NCBI GenBank assembly: GCA_947494205.1
Contig: CANLUH010000027.1
Coordinates: 1 to 50,592 of the forward strand
Direction: 5' to 3'
Source: an uncultured Flavobacteriaceae bacterium
GTDB lineage: Bacteria; Bacteroidota; Bacteroidia; Flavobacteriales; Flavobacteriaceae
DNA: 50,592 nucleotides
The notes beneath the pieces are model-generated. The model was not told where the DNA came from and ran no database searches. It was given only the letters and a program-made list of their open reading frames with translations. Below, in pieces: positions 24,642 to 32,995 of this stretch (position 1 is the stretch's first letter; every line of letters starts with the position of its first letter). The translations under genes and the position numbers were made by a program.

Positions 24642-25697
24642 CTATAACTCTTCATAAATATTAATTGTTTGCAATAACTGTTCTTCATACGTATAAAGGT
24701 CTTCAATCGTTTCTAATAGTACTTTTGTTTCATTTTTATCTTCATCAAAAAGCCCTAAGTATTTTTTATTACCATTAAAGTGTAATCTGCATAATGGTTT
24801 TCTATTATTATCATCTAATAAAACCCCGAAGTAAGATTGTGTATCTCTATGCGCTATTCTACTTATCTCTAATTTACGTCTTAGTATAGCTACTATAATT
24901 CTATATCCTTCCAACTCTTCTTCTGTAGTTACTATTTTACTGTATTCTTCTTCCACCTCAACATGTTCTTCTTGCTGTGTTTCTGCCTCTTTATTCAACG
25001 CTGAGTTTAAACGATCATTTATGCGTTCGTTTATAGTTTGAATAAATGCCTTATGTACCAAATCTGTAAATTCATCCATTACTTTCTCTGTTAGTCTACC
25101 ATCGTACACTTTATTAGCAAATAGCCTTACAAAGTCGTAAGTAGGTGTTACCAATTCTTCGGCTATACACTTCTTAATTTCTTTAGTGTATTTTAATGAA
25201 CTTGCATTATTTACTATTGTATTTACATCGAAGTTAGATTTATGAAACTTTGTTATCTCATGGATTTCATTATCTTTTATTTTGGTAATATCGAACTCTA
25301 AAAATGGTTTTGTATCCATTTTATTGGTCTGTTCTAAATCGGTATAAAATCGATATTGAATACCATTGGTTAATAATGCAAATCGTGTTTTAGTAGCGTG
25401 GAAATATCTAAATAATTGCGAATTATGATTGTCTAAATTCTCTTCCCAATGTTTACATTCTATTATTAAAATTGGAGCATCTTTCTGAAAAATGGCATAA
25501 TCTACTTTCTCTCCTTTTTTTAAACCAATATCCGCAGTAAACTCTGGAACAACTTCTATTGGATTAAAAGTATCGTATCCTAATGCATTTATAAATGGTA
25601 ATACAAAGGCATGTTTTGTAGATTCTTCTGTTTCGATTCTATCTTTTAATTGTTCTATTTTCTCAGCTATTGCTTTAAGTTTATTTTGTAGTTCCAT
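24642..25697 (-). CDS. HsdR_N-type (type I restriction enzyme R N-terminal) protein
   Basis: Residues about 1-150 match the HsdR N-terminal nuclease domain: LPFINALGYDTFNPIEV, then VDYAIFQKDAPILIIECKHW, a PD-(D/E)xK core with D and ECK in the expected order, followed by FRYFHATKTRFALLTNG. The remaining 200 residues are helical and lack helicase motifs. Such stand-alone proteins are common and not part of a restriction-modification set. No HsdM or HsdS gene lies in the window. The DUF4236/excalibur gene precedes it by 15 bases in the same direction. Confidence 0.85.
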   Translation of the reverse strand: MELQNKLKAIAEKIEQLKDRIETEESTKHAFVLPFINALGYDTFNPIEVVPEFTADIGLKKGEKVDYAIFQKDAPILIIECKHWEENLDNHNSQLFRYFHATKTRFALLTNGIQYRFYTDLEQTNKMDTKPFLEFDITKIKDNEIHEITKFHKSNFDVNTIVNNASSLKYTKEIKKCIAEELVTPTYDFVRLFANKVYDGRLTEKVMDEFTDLVHKAFIQTINERINDRLNSALNKEAETQQEEHVEVEEEYSKIVTTEEELEGYRIIVAILRRKLEISRIAHRDTQSYFGVLLDDNNRKPLCRLHFNGNKKYLGLFDEDKNETKVLLETIEDLYTYEEQLLQTINIYEEL

Positions 25698-25712
25698 AGT
25701 TTTATTTCTTTT

Positions 25713-26237
25713 TTAATTGCATTTACATCCTTCTCCTGTTACCCATTTACAACATGGAGAGGCTTCACATTCTGCTTTTGTTTTATTGGAACAACCACAA
25801 TTTGCTGTTGTTGGGCAAACTGTAACACTATTGCCTGGTTCTTCACAAGCTATACCATCGTTATCGGCATCTAAATCACCTCTGCAATCTGGGTCGGCAT
25901 TAAATGCAGATTGAGCTGCTGATTGTGATGTATAATCCGCACAATTTGTATCTACACAAGGTGATGAAACAATTTGTTCTTCATTTACAGTCTCTGCACT
26001 TGAGCAAGAATAAATGGTTACACTAAGTATGCAGATTAAAAACAATACAATAGCACACCCTTTATCTTTACCAAATTGCTTTCCATAACTTAACCCAGGA
26101 ACTCCTGTTTTTATAGAATATCCTTTTCTACTTATAGAGCCACGTTTCGTTCTATAACTAGGGCTTATTCCAGATTTACTAATGTTTAAACCCAGTCCTT
26201 TTCCTAAGTTTATGCGTTTATTAAATTTAAATCCCAT
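25713..26237 (-). CDS. DUF4236 plus excalibur-domain membrane protein
   Basis: The first 55 residues match DUF4236: KFNKRINLGKGLGLNISKSG and GVPGLSYGKQFG. A single hydrophobic helix (about 63-78) follows, then a Cys-rich stretch with DADNDGIACE (excalibur, calcium-binding, about 123-132). A second Cys cluster ends the 174-residue protein (CGCSNKTKAECEASPCCKW). Its layout of a small cytoplasmic N-terminal domain, one membrane helix and an external calcium/cysteine part is common, but its role is unknown. Confidence 0.82.
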   Translation of the reverse strand: MGFKFNKRINLGKGLGLNISKSGISPSYRTKRGSISRKGYSIKTGVPGLSYGKQFGKDKGCAIVLFLICILSVTIYSCSSAETVNEEQIVSSPCVDTNCADYTSQSAAQSAFNADPDCRGDLDADNDGIACEEPGNSVTVCPTTANCGCSNKTKAECEASPCCKWVTGEGCKCN

Positions 26238-26449
26238 AATTATTGTTTTTGTATAAAGTCTGCAATCACTTTTTCTATATTAGAAGGCAATCCTGCATTT
26301 TTAATTTTATATTTTTTAATTGTTACAGCATTTAACAAATAACTTAATAACACTATTAAGAAATGACTTTAAATCCTGTTGAAATTACTTATTATAACTA
26401 CATTGCACATAAGTAGAAGTAGAAGTAACTAGAACAATTTATCTATATT

Positions 26450-26764
26450 TTAGTCTTTAGTTTTCACAAAAGCTTCTAAAAGAAACAGTATTCCCGAGGC
26501 AATATCTATTGGTATCCAATGCGATTTATTGTGTAGGTATATTGGAAATATAGGATTGAAGATTACTGCGATTATACAGAATATTACCGTCCAATGCAAT
26601 TGCTTTACATTATGTGGTATTACAACTAGAATAGCGCCTAAAAAAATCGCTATTCTTAAAAATATATAATATTTAGCTGGCCAATAGAATACTGCTGTAA
26701 ATAATAGTAATGCACAAATAATTGCAATCGGTTTTGTGTTGTATTTATAATCTATTGCTTTCAT
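26450..26764 (-). CDS. Small membrane protein, four helices (DUF6804-like)
   Basis: The 104-residue protein is nearly all membrane helix: about 12-27, 33-48, 55-75 and 84-99. It resembles the small DUF6804 family; I am only moderately sure of that. It lies 12 bases downstream of the PH-like protein gene and is probably co-transcribed with it. No enzymatic residue stands out. Confidence 0.62.
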   Translation of the reverse strand: MKAIDYKYNTKPIAIICALLLFTAVFYWPAKYYIFLRIAIFLGAILVVIPHNVKQLHWTVIFCIIAVIFNPIFPIYLHNKSHWIPIDIASGILFLLEAFVKTKD

Positions 26765-26776
26765 TGATCTATGTTT

Positions 26777-27211
26777 TTACATTACTTTTTTTAAATTTTC
26801 ATTATTAATCACAGCCTGTTCTATCTGATTTAGAAAATGCAATACATTTTTACTCTTCATTCCTTTAACAAGCAGGTTCATTTTTGCGCCTCCATTAGAT
26901 GCGATAGTTATGTAATGTCTTCTCGTTACTAAAAAAAAGAGAGTCAATAAAACAGCAATTGTAGTAGATATAAAAAGCTGTTCACCAGTAATTAGTCCTA
27001 CCAAAAAGATAAGCCCTGCAATAATTAGTAATAGTCTATTACTTTTATAGTTAACCTCTACAGTACTTATATTTTTTAAAAGCATACTTAAAGTATATGC
27101 TTTTCCCCATTTTTTATCGGAATATTGAATTCTTAAATTGGTTAATATTGCATTACCATTTCCAGACGTAGTAATTATTTTCTCGTGTTCTAATAAGTAA
27201 TTTTGTTTCAT
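26777..27211 (-). CDS. Membrane protein with PH-like ends
   Basis: The 144-residue protein has two adjacent membrane helices (about 60-75 and 79-96). They are flanked by short beta-rich stretches such as ITTSGNGNAILTNLRIQY, which looks like a bacterial PH-like domain split by the helices. No motif beyond that is visible. It precedes the small four-helix protein. Confidence 0.55.
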   Translation of the reverse strand: MKQNYLLEHEKIITTSGNGNAILTNLRIQYSDKKWGKAYTLSMLLKNISTVEVNYKSNRLLLIIAGLIFLVGLITGEQLFISTTIAVLLTLFFLVTRRHYITIASNGGAKMNLLVKGMKSKNVLHFLNQIEQAVINNENLKKVM

Positions 27212-27301
27212 TTGTTTTTTATTTTGAAGTCATTAATAACACTCCAAACTTAAAACCATTACTAACCAAAGCCTTACGGAATTCCGTAATCGTAAATTAT
27301 A

Positions 27302-27763
27302 CTACTCTACATACTTATAAAACACATAACCTATGGTTTTCGTTTTTTTTACTTGTACCTGTAACCATAATTCATATTTCCCTAAAAGCAATAGCTCCTC
27401 ATTTTTATCTAGCGCTTCTAATGTTTTATAATTTGTACTTGGGCCTTCTCTTAGATTTAATGTTTCTATAGAAACATGTAGTATATCATCCATAGAAAAA
27501 GACGCATATTTTAAAGGGATATTTTTATTTTGCTTTGGTTTATGAGTAGTCTTTTTAGGTTTATTCGTGCTACAAACGCCACAAGTCCCTCCATTTTTAG
27601 CACAGTATTTACAGCCTGTACAATTTTTACATGCTGTACAATACGCAGATCCAGAACAGCGCCCCGTTTCTGAACAACAAGCTGCTAATAGTGTATTCGG
27701 TTTATTTTGCGCTATGCAATTACCACTTAATATTAGTAATGTAAATAATAGAATTGTTTTCAT
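27302..27763 (-). CDS. Secreted Cys-rich SH3-domain protein
   Basis: A signal peptide (1-18) is followed by a very Cys-rich segment of 12 cysteines (CCSETGRCSGSAYCTACKN and on, about 29-64). Next come a basic linker and a C-terminal SH3_3-type domain with LNLREGPSTNYK (about 107-118). SH3_3 domains often bind cell-wall or other peptide ligands. The cysteine cluster could bind metal or form disulphides. The protein has no neighbours it obviously works with. Confidence 0.75.
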   Translation of the reverse strand: MKTILLFTLLILSGNCIAQNKPNTLLAACCSETGRCSGSAYCTACKNCTGCKYCAKNGGTCGVCSTNKPKKTTHKPKQNKNIPLKYASFSMDDILHVSIETLNLREGPSTNYKTLEALDKNEELLLLGKYELWLQVQVKKTKTIGYVFYKYVE

Positions 27764-27811
27764 TTTAAAGCTATTTAAGTTAAAGGCTAAACTTAAATCT
27801 ATTACAACACA

Positions 27812-27839
27812 AAGCCTTACGGAGTTCCGTAAGGCTTTG
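27812..27839. terminator. Terminator between YegP-like and SH3 genes
   Basis: AAAGCCTTACGG and CCGTAAGGCTTT form a 12-bp perfect stem with a 4-base loop, 25 bases after the end of the YegP-like gene. The T run is stronger on the plus strand (GTTTTT). A truncated relative TTACGGAATTCCGTAA is at 27274-27289. Confidence 0.7.
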
Positions 27840-27863
27840 TTTTTAACTAACTATAATTAAAAA

Positions 27864-28046
27864 TTAAGTAAGATCTTCAACATCTGCGTCTGCAGCATTA
27901 TTTTGTGTAAATTCGATTCCTTTTTTACAATTTTGTTTTGTCGTGTAAGTTTCACTAGTTACTACAACTTCTCCATTACCAGCTTTAAGGTTAAAATAAA
28001 ATTGATCATCTTTACTTTTTTTAATTTCAAATTTAGGTTTTCCCAT
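27864..28046 (-). CDS. YegP family (DUF1508) small protein
   Basis: The 60-residue protein matches YegP: MGKPKFEIKKSKDDQFYF, LKAGNGEVVVTSETY and KQNCKKGIEF are all conserved. The fold is a small beta-alpha unit found singly or in tandem, with an unknown role. This one is a single copy with an acidic tail. Confidence 0.88.
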   Translation of the reverse strand: MGKPKFEIKKSKDDQFYFNLKAGNGEVVVTSETYTTKQNCKKGIEFTQNNAADADVEDLT

Positions 28047-28183
28047 TGTTTTAAATATTTTAAATTAATAATACTGTAAAACTAAATCTAAGACACAGGT
28101 ATTACTTACGGGTAACCGTAGCTAATACAAAAAAATTAAAATGGTATTTTTTCTTCTCTGGGAGCAAGAAGACATAGAGGAAG

Positions 28184-28855
28184 TTATATTAAGCCTAAAT
28201 CTTTCATTTTTGCAACTAAGTGTGTTGCATTATCGGCTTTAAATTGTATGCGTAATTTATTTAAGCGTTTTTCTATAGAGCTTACACTACTCGGTGTAAT
28301 ATTATTGTCTTTAAAATAGTCACTTATTTGGTTTTGTAGTTTTCCAAAAGACAATTGTTTGGCCAATTCTATATCGAAATCGGTTATTTCTAAGTCGTTT
28401 TTTGGGCTTAGTGCGTTTTGTACCTCTAACGATAGAAATTGTTCTTTTCTATACACAGCTTCTATTGCTTGTGTTAATTCTCTTGAAGCATATCTCCCTT
28501 TACAGACGTATGCATTAATGTTAAATTCTTTAAATAGGAATCGGACTTTCTGTAAAAGACTTATTCCAGAAAAAACAATGATAGGTAATGCAAAATTGTT
28601 GTCTCTAATCGCTTTTATTAAATCATCTCCAGAACTTAATTGTACTTGTCTGTGGTCTTCTTTAAAATGTAAATCGGTTATTAATAAATCATAGGGATCT
28701 TTATCTAAAACGGCACGTTTTATTTTTAGCAACGCGTCGTCACAGTACTGCGATTTTATAACATTTTCTTTTTCAATTTTTAGATGTTCTAGCACTTGTA
28801 ATACACCACTATTGGCAGTTATATGATCATCTACTATTAATACTTTTTTAAACAT
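28184..28855 (-). CDS. Two-component response regulator, LuxR/NarL-like
   Basis: The 223-residue regulator has a receiver domain (VDDH at 8-11, phospho-acceptor D61 in ITDLHF, YVCKG near 116-120). Its C-terminal region, about 155-223, reads like a LuxR-type helix-turn-helix (SSVSSIEKRLNKLRIQF). It is one base from the end of the histidine kinase gene, so the two form an operon and a cognate pair. Confidence 0.88.
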   Translation of the reverse strand: MFKKVLIVDDHITANSGVLQVLEHLKIEKENVIKSQYCDDALLKIKRAVLDKDPYDLLITDLHFKEDHRQVQLSSGDDLIKAIRDNNFALPIIVFSGISLLQKVRFLFKEFNINAYVCKGRYASRELTQAIEAVYRKEQFLSLEVQNALSPKNDLEITDFDIELAKQLSFGKLQNQISDYFKDNNITPSSVSSIEKRLNKLRIQFKADNATHLVAKMKDLGLI

Positions 28856-28856
28856 A

Positions 28857-30800
28857 TTACACTGTTATTTTAGCTTTAAAGCCGTTACTAATCTCAGAAT
28901 CAAAAGTAATTGTTCCATTAATAGATTGAATACGGTTTTCCATATTCTGTAAACCTGTGCCCTTTTTTAGGGTTGTGCCCACACCATCATCGGTATATGT
29001 AATATGTATTTTTTTACGTTCTGGTTTAAAGTTTAAAACCACAACTCCTGCTTCGCTATGCTTTGCCATGTTTACCATTAATTCTTGCAATACTTTGTAA
29101 ATGGTTTCTTTTTTTAATTTAGAAATACTCTCCCAATCTACTTTCCCAATATCTCTAATGGCAACATTTACGCCATTTATATTATAACTTAGTAATAAAT
29201 CGTTTAGCGTGGTTTTAAAATCACCTTCGTAATCTAAAACACTATGCTCTTTAGAAATGTTTCGTGTTTTAATATAAATACTATCTAAATCATCTATTAC
29301 GCTTTCATTAACATTGCTATTACTTTGTAACGTAGTCATCACTTGAAAAACATCGTTAGCTACCTCATCATGTACTTTTTTAGAAATATGGTTTTCGGTT
29401 TTATAAACTGCTTGGAGGGTTTTCTTTTTATACATAGATTTTAGCAAGTAGAATAAGAAAACTGAAATTATTATAATTAATGTAGAGATAAATTGATAAA
29501 ATTGTTTTTCGTTAGTTTCTTTTTCTTTTTTTAACTTTTGTATTTGAGTTTTTTTCCGTTCTCTATTAATGTCAAAAGCAGTAGAAGCGTATATTTCTTG
29601 TGTTTTATTCTTCAGTCTTGTTAGTTTATTTTCTGTATTTACGTATTCAATAGATAAATTATTCAATATTTGTTTTTTAAGGTCTTCTTTTAATTTAAAA
29701 ACTAAACGTAAAGCTTCAAGAATATCATCCATAGCATTTACGGATTTTGCATTTTCATATGCTGTTTCTGCATAATGTATTGCTTTTAATTTATCTTCAT
29801 GATAATAATACTCTGTAAGATGAATATTACTAGCAATTAAACCAACTGTATTTTTATTTTTATTTCTTAACTCAAGAGCTTTTAGCATCAAATCTAAAGA
29901 TGCATTGTTATTATTATTCTCTAACCACAATGCATGCCCTTTATTATCTAATACTCTAGCATATTCTTTTTCATTATTAATTACTATCGAATCTTTTAAA
30001 AGCTTGTTATAAATAGAAATAGCTTCTTTAAATTTTTGTTGCTCTTTTAATATATTTGCTTTAGTATTTCTAAATTTTAAAATATTTCCTATTCCTATTT
30101 CCTTTCTTCTTGAATGATTCTTAGCCAACCTTAATGTTCTACTATTAAAATCTAAAGACTCCCTATATTTCCCTTCCTCTTTAAGCGCAACCGAAACCGT
30201 ATGATATAAACCTGCTAATTCTCTTAGGTTATCTGTGTTTTCTAAAAATTCAATACCATCTATAGCCGTAGCTTTACTTCCAACAAAATCTCCAATATTG
30301 GTTTGAATTTTAGACATAGAATGTAAAGCCTTACCTGCTTTTTCATTATCCTTTAATAATTCACTTATTTTAAACGCCTCATTATATTTTTCAAACGATT
30401 TGAGGTAATCTTCTTCATATTTATAAAGACTACCTAATTTATTTAAAGCTCTTATTAAATATATACTGTCTTGGTTATTTAAACATAAATCATATAATTC
30501 ATCCGCATAATATATTGCACTATCTAATTCTTTTAATTGTTTATATACTGTAGACTTTAATAATAAAGTTTTATATGTTATTATATCAACTTCTAATTGC
30601 TTAGATTTAAAATATAATTTATTCGTAGATTCTAGTTTTTTTTCAAGACCTAAAGAGTCTTTAGGCTTATACTCAAATAATAACTCAAGGTCCTTATTTA
30701 AAGGATGCTCTATATCTATTTTTATATCGTCTTTTTTACAAGAATATGCCGTAAAAAATAAACATAAAAAAAAGAGAGACGTAACATAAAATTGTTTCAT
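28857..30800 (-). CDS. TPR-containing sensor histidine kinase (HisKA_3/DesK type)
   Basis: The N-terminus has a lipobox (FFTAYSC, C21), so the sensor may be lipid-anchored. It is followed by about eight TPR units (about 60-370) and a coiled coil. A membrane helix lies at about 436-452, then the phospho-acceptor region KVHDEVANDVFQV (about 477-489) and an HATPase_c domain with MVNMAKHSEAG, DDGVGTT and KGTGLQNMENR. Such TPR-sensor kinases of Bacteroidota sense unknown stimuli. A 56-residue lipoprotein is encoded 34 bases upstream and the regulator 1 base downstream. Confidence 0.88.
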   Translation of the reverse strand: MKQFYVTSLFFLCLFFTAYSCKKDDIKIDIEHPLNKDLELLFEYKPKDSLGLEKKLESTNKLYFKSKQLEVDIITYKTLLLKSTVYKQLKELDSAIYYADELYDLCLNNQDSIYLIRALNKLGSLYKYEEDYLKSFEKYNEAFKISELLKDNEKAGKALHSMSKIQTNIGDFVGSKATAIDGIEFLENTDNLRELAGLYHTVSVALKEEGKYRESLDFNSRTLRLAKNHSRRKEIGIGNILKFRNTKANILKEQQKFKEAISIYNKLLKDSIVINNEKEYARVLDNKGHALWLENNNNNASLDLMLKALELRNKNKNTVGLIASNIHLTEYYYHEDKLKAIHYAETAYENAKSVNAMDDILEALRLVFKLKEDLKKQILNNLSIEYVNTENKLTRLKNKTQEIYASTAFDINRERKKTQIQKLKKEKETNEKQFYQFISTLIIIISVFLFYLLKSMYKKKTLQAVYKTENHISKKVHDEVANDVFQVMTTLQSNSNVNESVIDDLDSIYIKTRNISKEHSVLDYEGDFKTTLNDLLLSYNINGVNVAIRDIGKVDWESISKLKKETIYKVLQELMVNMAKHSEAGVVVLNFKPERKKIHITYTDDGVGTTLKKGTGLQNMENRIQSINGTITFDSEISNGFKAKITV

Positions 30801-30834
30801 CTCTCTAAAATACTAAATTAAATAATTAAGTGAA

Positions 30835-31005
30835 TTAATTTCCACTACCATCGTCTTCTTCTTCTTCAACTTCTCCATCCTCTCCACCTGTATCCTGAGC
30901 TTGCGCTTGAGAATGTTGAGTTGAATCTGTTAAAGCTGTTGGCGTACAAGACGTAATATTTGCGCTCATAAAAAGAGCTATCATTAAATATAATAAAGTT
31001 TTCAT
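30835..31005 (-). CDS. 56-residue acidic lipoprotein upstream of the histidine kinase
   Basis: An ATG at 31005 opens a 56-codon frame: a lipoprotein signal MKTLLYLMIALFMSANITSC (C20), then a Thr/Ser/Gln stretch and an acidic tail GGEDGEVEEEEDDGSGN. The coding frame is supported by the textbook lipobox. It lies 34 bases before the kinase ATG in the same direction, so co-transcription is likely. It may be a ligand, a modulator or a secreted peptide of the two-component system; no family is known to me. Confidence 0.72.
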   Translation of the reverse strand: MKTLLYLMIALFMSANITSCTPTALTDSTQHSQAQAQDTGGEDGEVEEEEDDGSGN

Positions 31006-31350
31006 AATAATATTTCACTGTTAAAAATTGAACAAAGGGGTTGCTGTTCGGGCTTCCCGAACGGTTGTTGCCCAACAGCAACCCGTTAAAAGTTTGGAGT
31101 ACTCCTTTGTTTTTTTGGAAAGTGAAAATCTTTATGTAGTAGTGTTTAGCTACTTTCCATTTTGGCTATTTATTACCACATTATGGATTTCCGTAAGTAT
31201 CTGTTCTGCGCTTTAATTATGTTAGCAATGCATAATTAGGAACTGATAACTGAGTGCAAGTTACACCCAGTTAGAAACCTTTTTGTAAGAGGAATCCGAA
31301 GATTCCGAGGATTCCGCTAAAATCTTTTAAAATCCCTAAAAAACTTAAAA
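31006..31350. other. 345-bp divergent intergenic region with hairpins
   Basis: This region separates the kinase operon from the plus-strand gene at 31351. Besides the structured element at 31038-31084 it holds AACTGAGTG / CACCCAGTT (31247-31271, one mismatch) and GGAATC CGAA GATTCC (about 31291-31306) followed by a second GATTCC. No open frame with coding character was seen. Confidence 0.5.
31038..31084 (-). ncRNA. Structured leader element with nested hairpin
   Basis: Outer stem GGGTTGCTGTT (31038-31048) pairs with AACAGCAACCC (31074-31084). Inside it TTCGGG-CTT-CCCGAA can form a second hairpin (31047-31061), so the two structures compete for two bases. It lies 33 bases upstream of the 56-residue lipoprotein start on the minus strand. 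It could be a regulatory leader or a terminator of antisense transcription; both are guesses. Confidence 0.45.
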
Positions 31351-32382
31351 ATGAGGACTACAGAAACGTATCAAGATGATATAAATGCTAAATATTTACA
31401 TGATAAAGAGCAAGGTTCATTAAGAGGAAACTTGCATAAACCGACACCTAGTTCTATTAGAAAAGTTTGCTTAAATATATATGACGAAACTAAAGTTCAA
31501 GCTGATGTTTTAATTATGAAAAACTTTTTCTCAAATGGTAAAGGAGAAAGTTTAAGACAAAAAATAAACACCTACGATTTAGATAGTTTTAGACCTATCC
31601 GTAATTTTTTAATAGGTGGTACTAGCTCTATAAAATCTCATGACACTTTAGAACTTACAGCCCTAATTGTTAATTTTAAACCTAGACCCTATAATAAGTA
31701 TAGGCAAAGCTGTAGTGATGAGAATACTAATGCAGATGAACAGCAAAATTCCCCTAAAAAAGAGCAACAAAATGGAAAGAGTAAAAAGGAAGAAAGAGAA
31801 AAGGACACTATTATAATAGCGCCTATTCCATACCCATTAGAAGGAACAGAGAAAACGAGTAACAACTCTAATCATAGTGATGGTGATAATAGTGGAGGTA
31901 ATGAAGACATTAATAGAGAATCTATTATTCAAGGAGGTGGTAGTAGTATGTTAAAAACTCCTGGTAAAAAGAAGTCTGAAACAGGAAAATCAGTTACAAC
32001 GACAGTCAATATTAAAATAATCGTAATATCTTCAATCATTTTACTTAGCGCCATCATTATAATCCCATTAAATAAAACAAAGTGGATGGTATGGGAGAAT
32101 GGAGAGTATATAGAAACTAAATTTGATACAGACAAATATGAGTTTCAACAACTAAAAATTTACAATAGAAATCGTATTGTAAATTTCAAGCAGTATAAAA
32201 CCGTAAATTGTGACACAAAATTCTTTAAGGTTAATGGTAAACCTAATATGTGGTATGGTAAAAATGCAAAAGGAGAATTGGAGTATTTTACAGATTACGG
32301 AGATCATCCTGAAACAGGAAAAAAATTAAAAAAGATAACAGAATATATGATTAAAAAATACATTTGCCCCGAATGGGAATAA
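31351..32382 (+). CDS. Unknown protein with one membrane helix
   Basis: The 343-residue protein has a cytoplasmic N-terminal domain (1-110) without known motif, then a long polar linker rich in Gln/Lys/Glu/Asn (about 115-215). One membrane helix lies at about 225-243, and a C-terminal part ends in FKVNGKPNMWYGKNAKGELE and HPETGKKLKKITEYM. That C-terminal module recurs in flavobacterial proteins of unknown function. It stands alone with A-rich start context. I cannot assign a role. Confidence 0.72.
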   Translation: MRTTETYQDDINAKYLHDKEQGSLRGNLHKPTPSSIRKVCLNIYDETKVQADVLIMKNFFSNGKGESLRQKINTYDLDSFRPIRNFLIGGTSSIKSHDTLELTALIVNFKPRPYNKYRQSCSDENTNADEQQNSPKKEQQNGKSKKEEREKDTIIIAPIPYPLEGTEKTSNNSNHSDGDNSGGNEDINRESIIQGGGSSMLKTPGKKKSETGKSVTTTVNIKIIVISSIILLSAIIIIPLNKTKWMVWENGEYIETKFDTDKYEFQQLKIYNRNRIVNFKQYKTVNCDTKFFKVNGKPNMWYGKNAKGELEYFTDYGDHPETGKKLKKITEYMIKKYICPEWE

Positions 32383-32456
32383 TTTTTATACCTTAACAGA
32401 AGCAACCTTTTACAACATGATGTATCTAGTATATATAAACTAACACCAATTCCGTT

Positions 32457-32870
32457 ATGAAAAAGCCATTATTACTATTAATACTACTTACTATAATTAG
32501 CGCGTGTAATAACGACGATGATACTATACAAACAGAGGTATCTAATAATAGTAATCCTATAGTTGGGCAATGGAAGTTAACCGAACAGCTTTTAGACCCA
32601 GGAGATGGTAGTGGTACGTTTATGGCTGTAACAAGTAATAAAACGATAGCGTTTTATATGGATGGTTCTGTAATTTCTAACGGTAATTTATGTACACCGA
32701 GTACCAATACTATTATTGGAACTGTAGGTACATTTAACGAAAACCAGTTTATTACCTCTAGCGCCTGTGCTACTTCTTTAGGTATAGAGTACGAACTATT
32801 AACAGATACAAGTTTACTAATTACATATCCATGTATAGAAACGTGTCAAGAAAAATATATAAAGATTTAA
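32457..32870 (+). CDS. Lipocalin-like lipoprotein
   Basis: A lipoprotein signal ends IISAC (C17), followed by an NDDD linker and a small beta domain starting IVGQWKLTEQ, like the lipocalin-like/DUF5004 proteins of Flavobacteriaceae. The 137-residue length fits. A bidirectional terminator follows. Confidence 0.75.
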   Translation: MKKPLLLLILLTIISACNNDDDTIQTEVSNNSNPIVGQWKLTEQLLDPGDGSGTFMAVTSNKTIAFYMDGSVISNGNLCTPSTNTIIGTVGTFNENQFITSSACATSLGIEYELLTDTSLLITYPCIETCQEKYIKI

Positions 32871-32903
32871 AAACATAGTGCTTAACCTATTTTTAGTGTA
32901 TAA

Positions 32904-32934
32904 AAAAAGCCGCAACATTATGTTGCGGCTTTTT
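32904..32934. terminator. Bidirectional terminator
   Basis: AAAAAGCCGCAACA and TGTTGCGGCTTTTT form a 14-bp stem with a TTA loop. It has A and T tracts on both sides and sits between convergent genes ending at 32870 and 32996. Confidence 0.92.
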
Positions 32935-32961
32935 GCATTTTATAGAAAAATTAATCTTCAA

Positions 32962-32991
32962 TCGTAATTCGTAATTCGTAATTCGTAATTC
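32962..32991. repeat. Tandem 7-bp repeat TCGTAAT
   Basis: Four whole copies of TCGTAAT plus two bases lie a few bases past the pseudouridine synthase stop. It is a simple slippage-prone repeat. Confidence 0.9.
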
Positions 32992-32995
32992 AAAA

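Noticed and set aside
24642-25697. Type I restriction-modification system
   Set aside because: Only an HsdR_N-like domain is present; there is no helicase part and no HsdM or HsdS gene.
30866-31081. 71-codon minus-strand frame overlapping the small lipoprotein
   Set aside because: It runs in another frame through a hairpin and has no signal or motif, while the 56-codon frame has a perfect lipobox.
32962-32991. CRISPR-like array
   Set aside because: It is a simple 7-bp tandem repeat without spacers.
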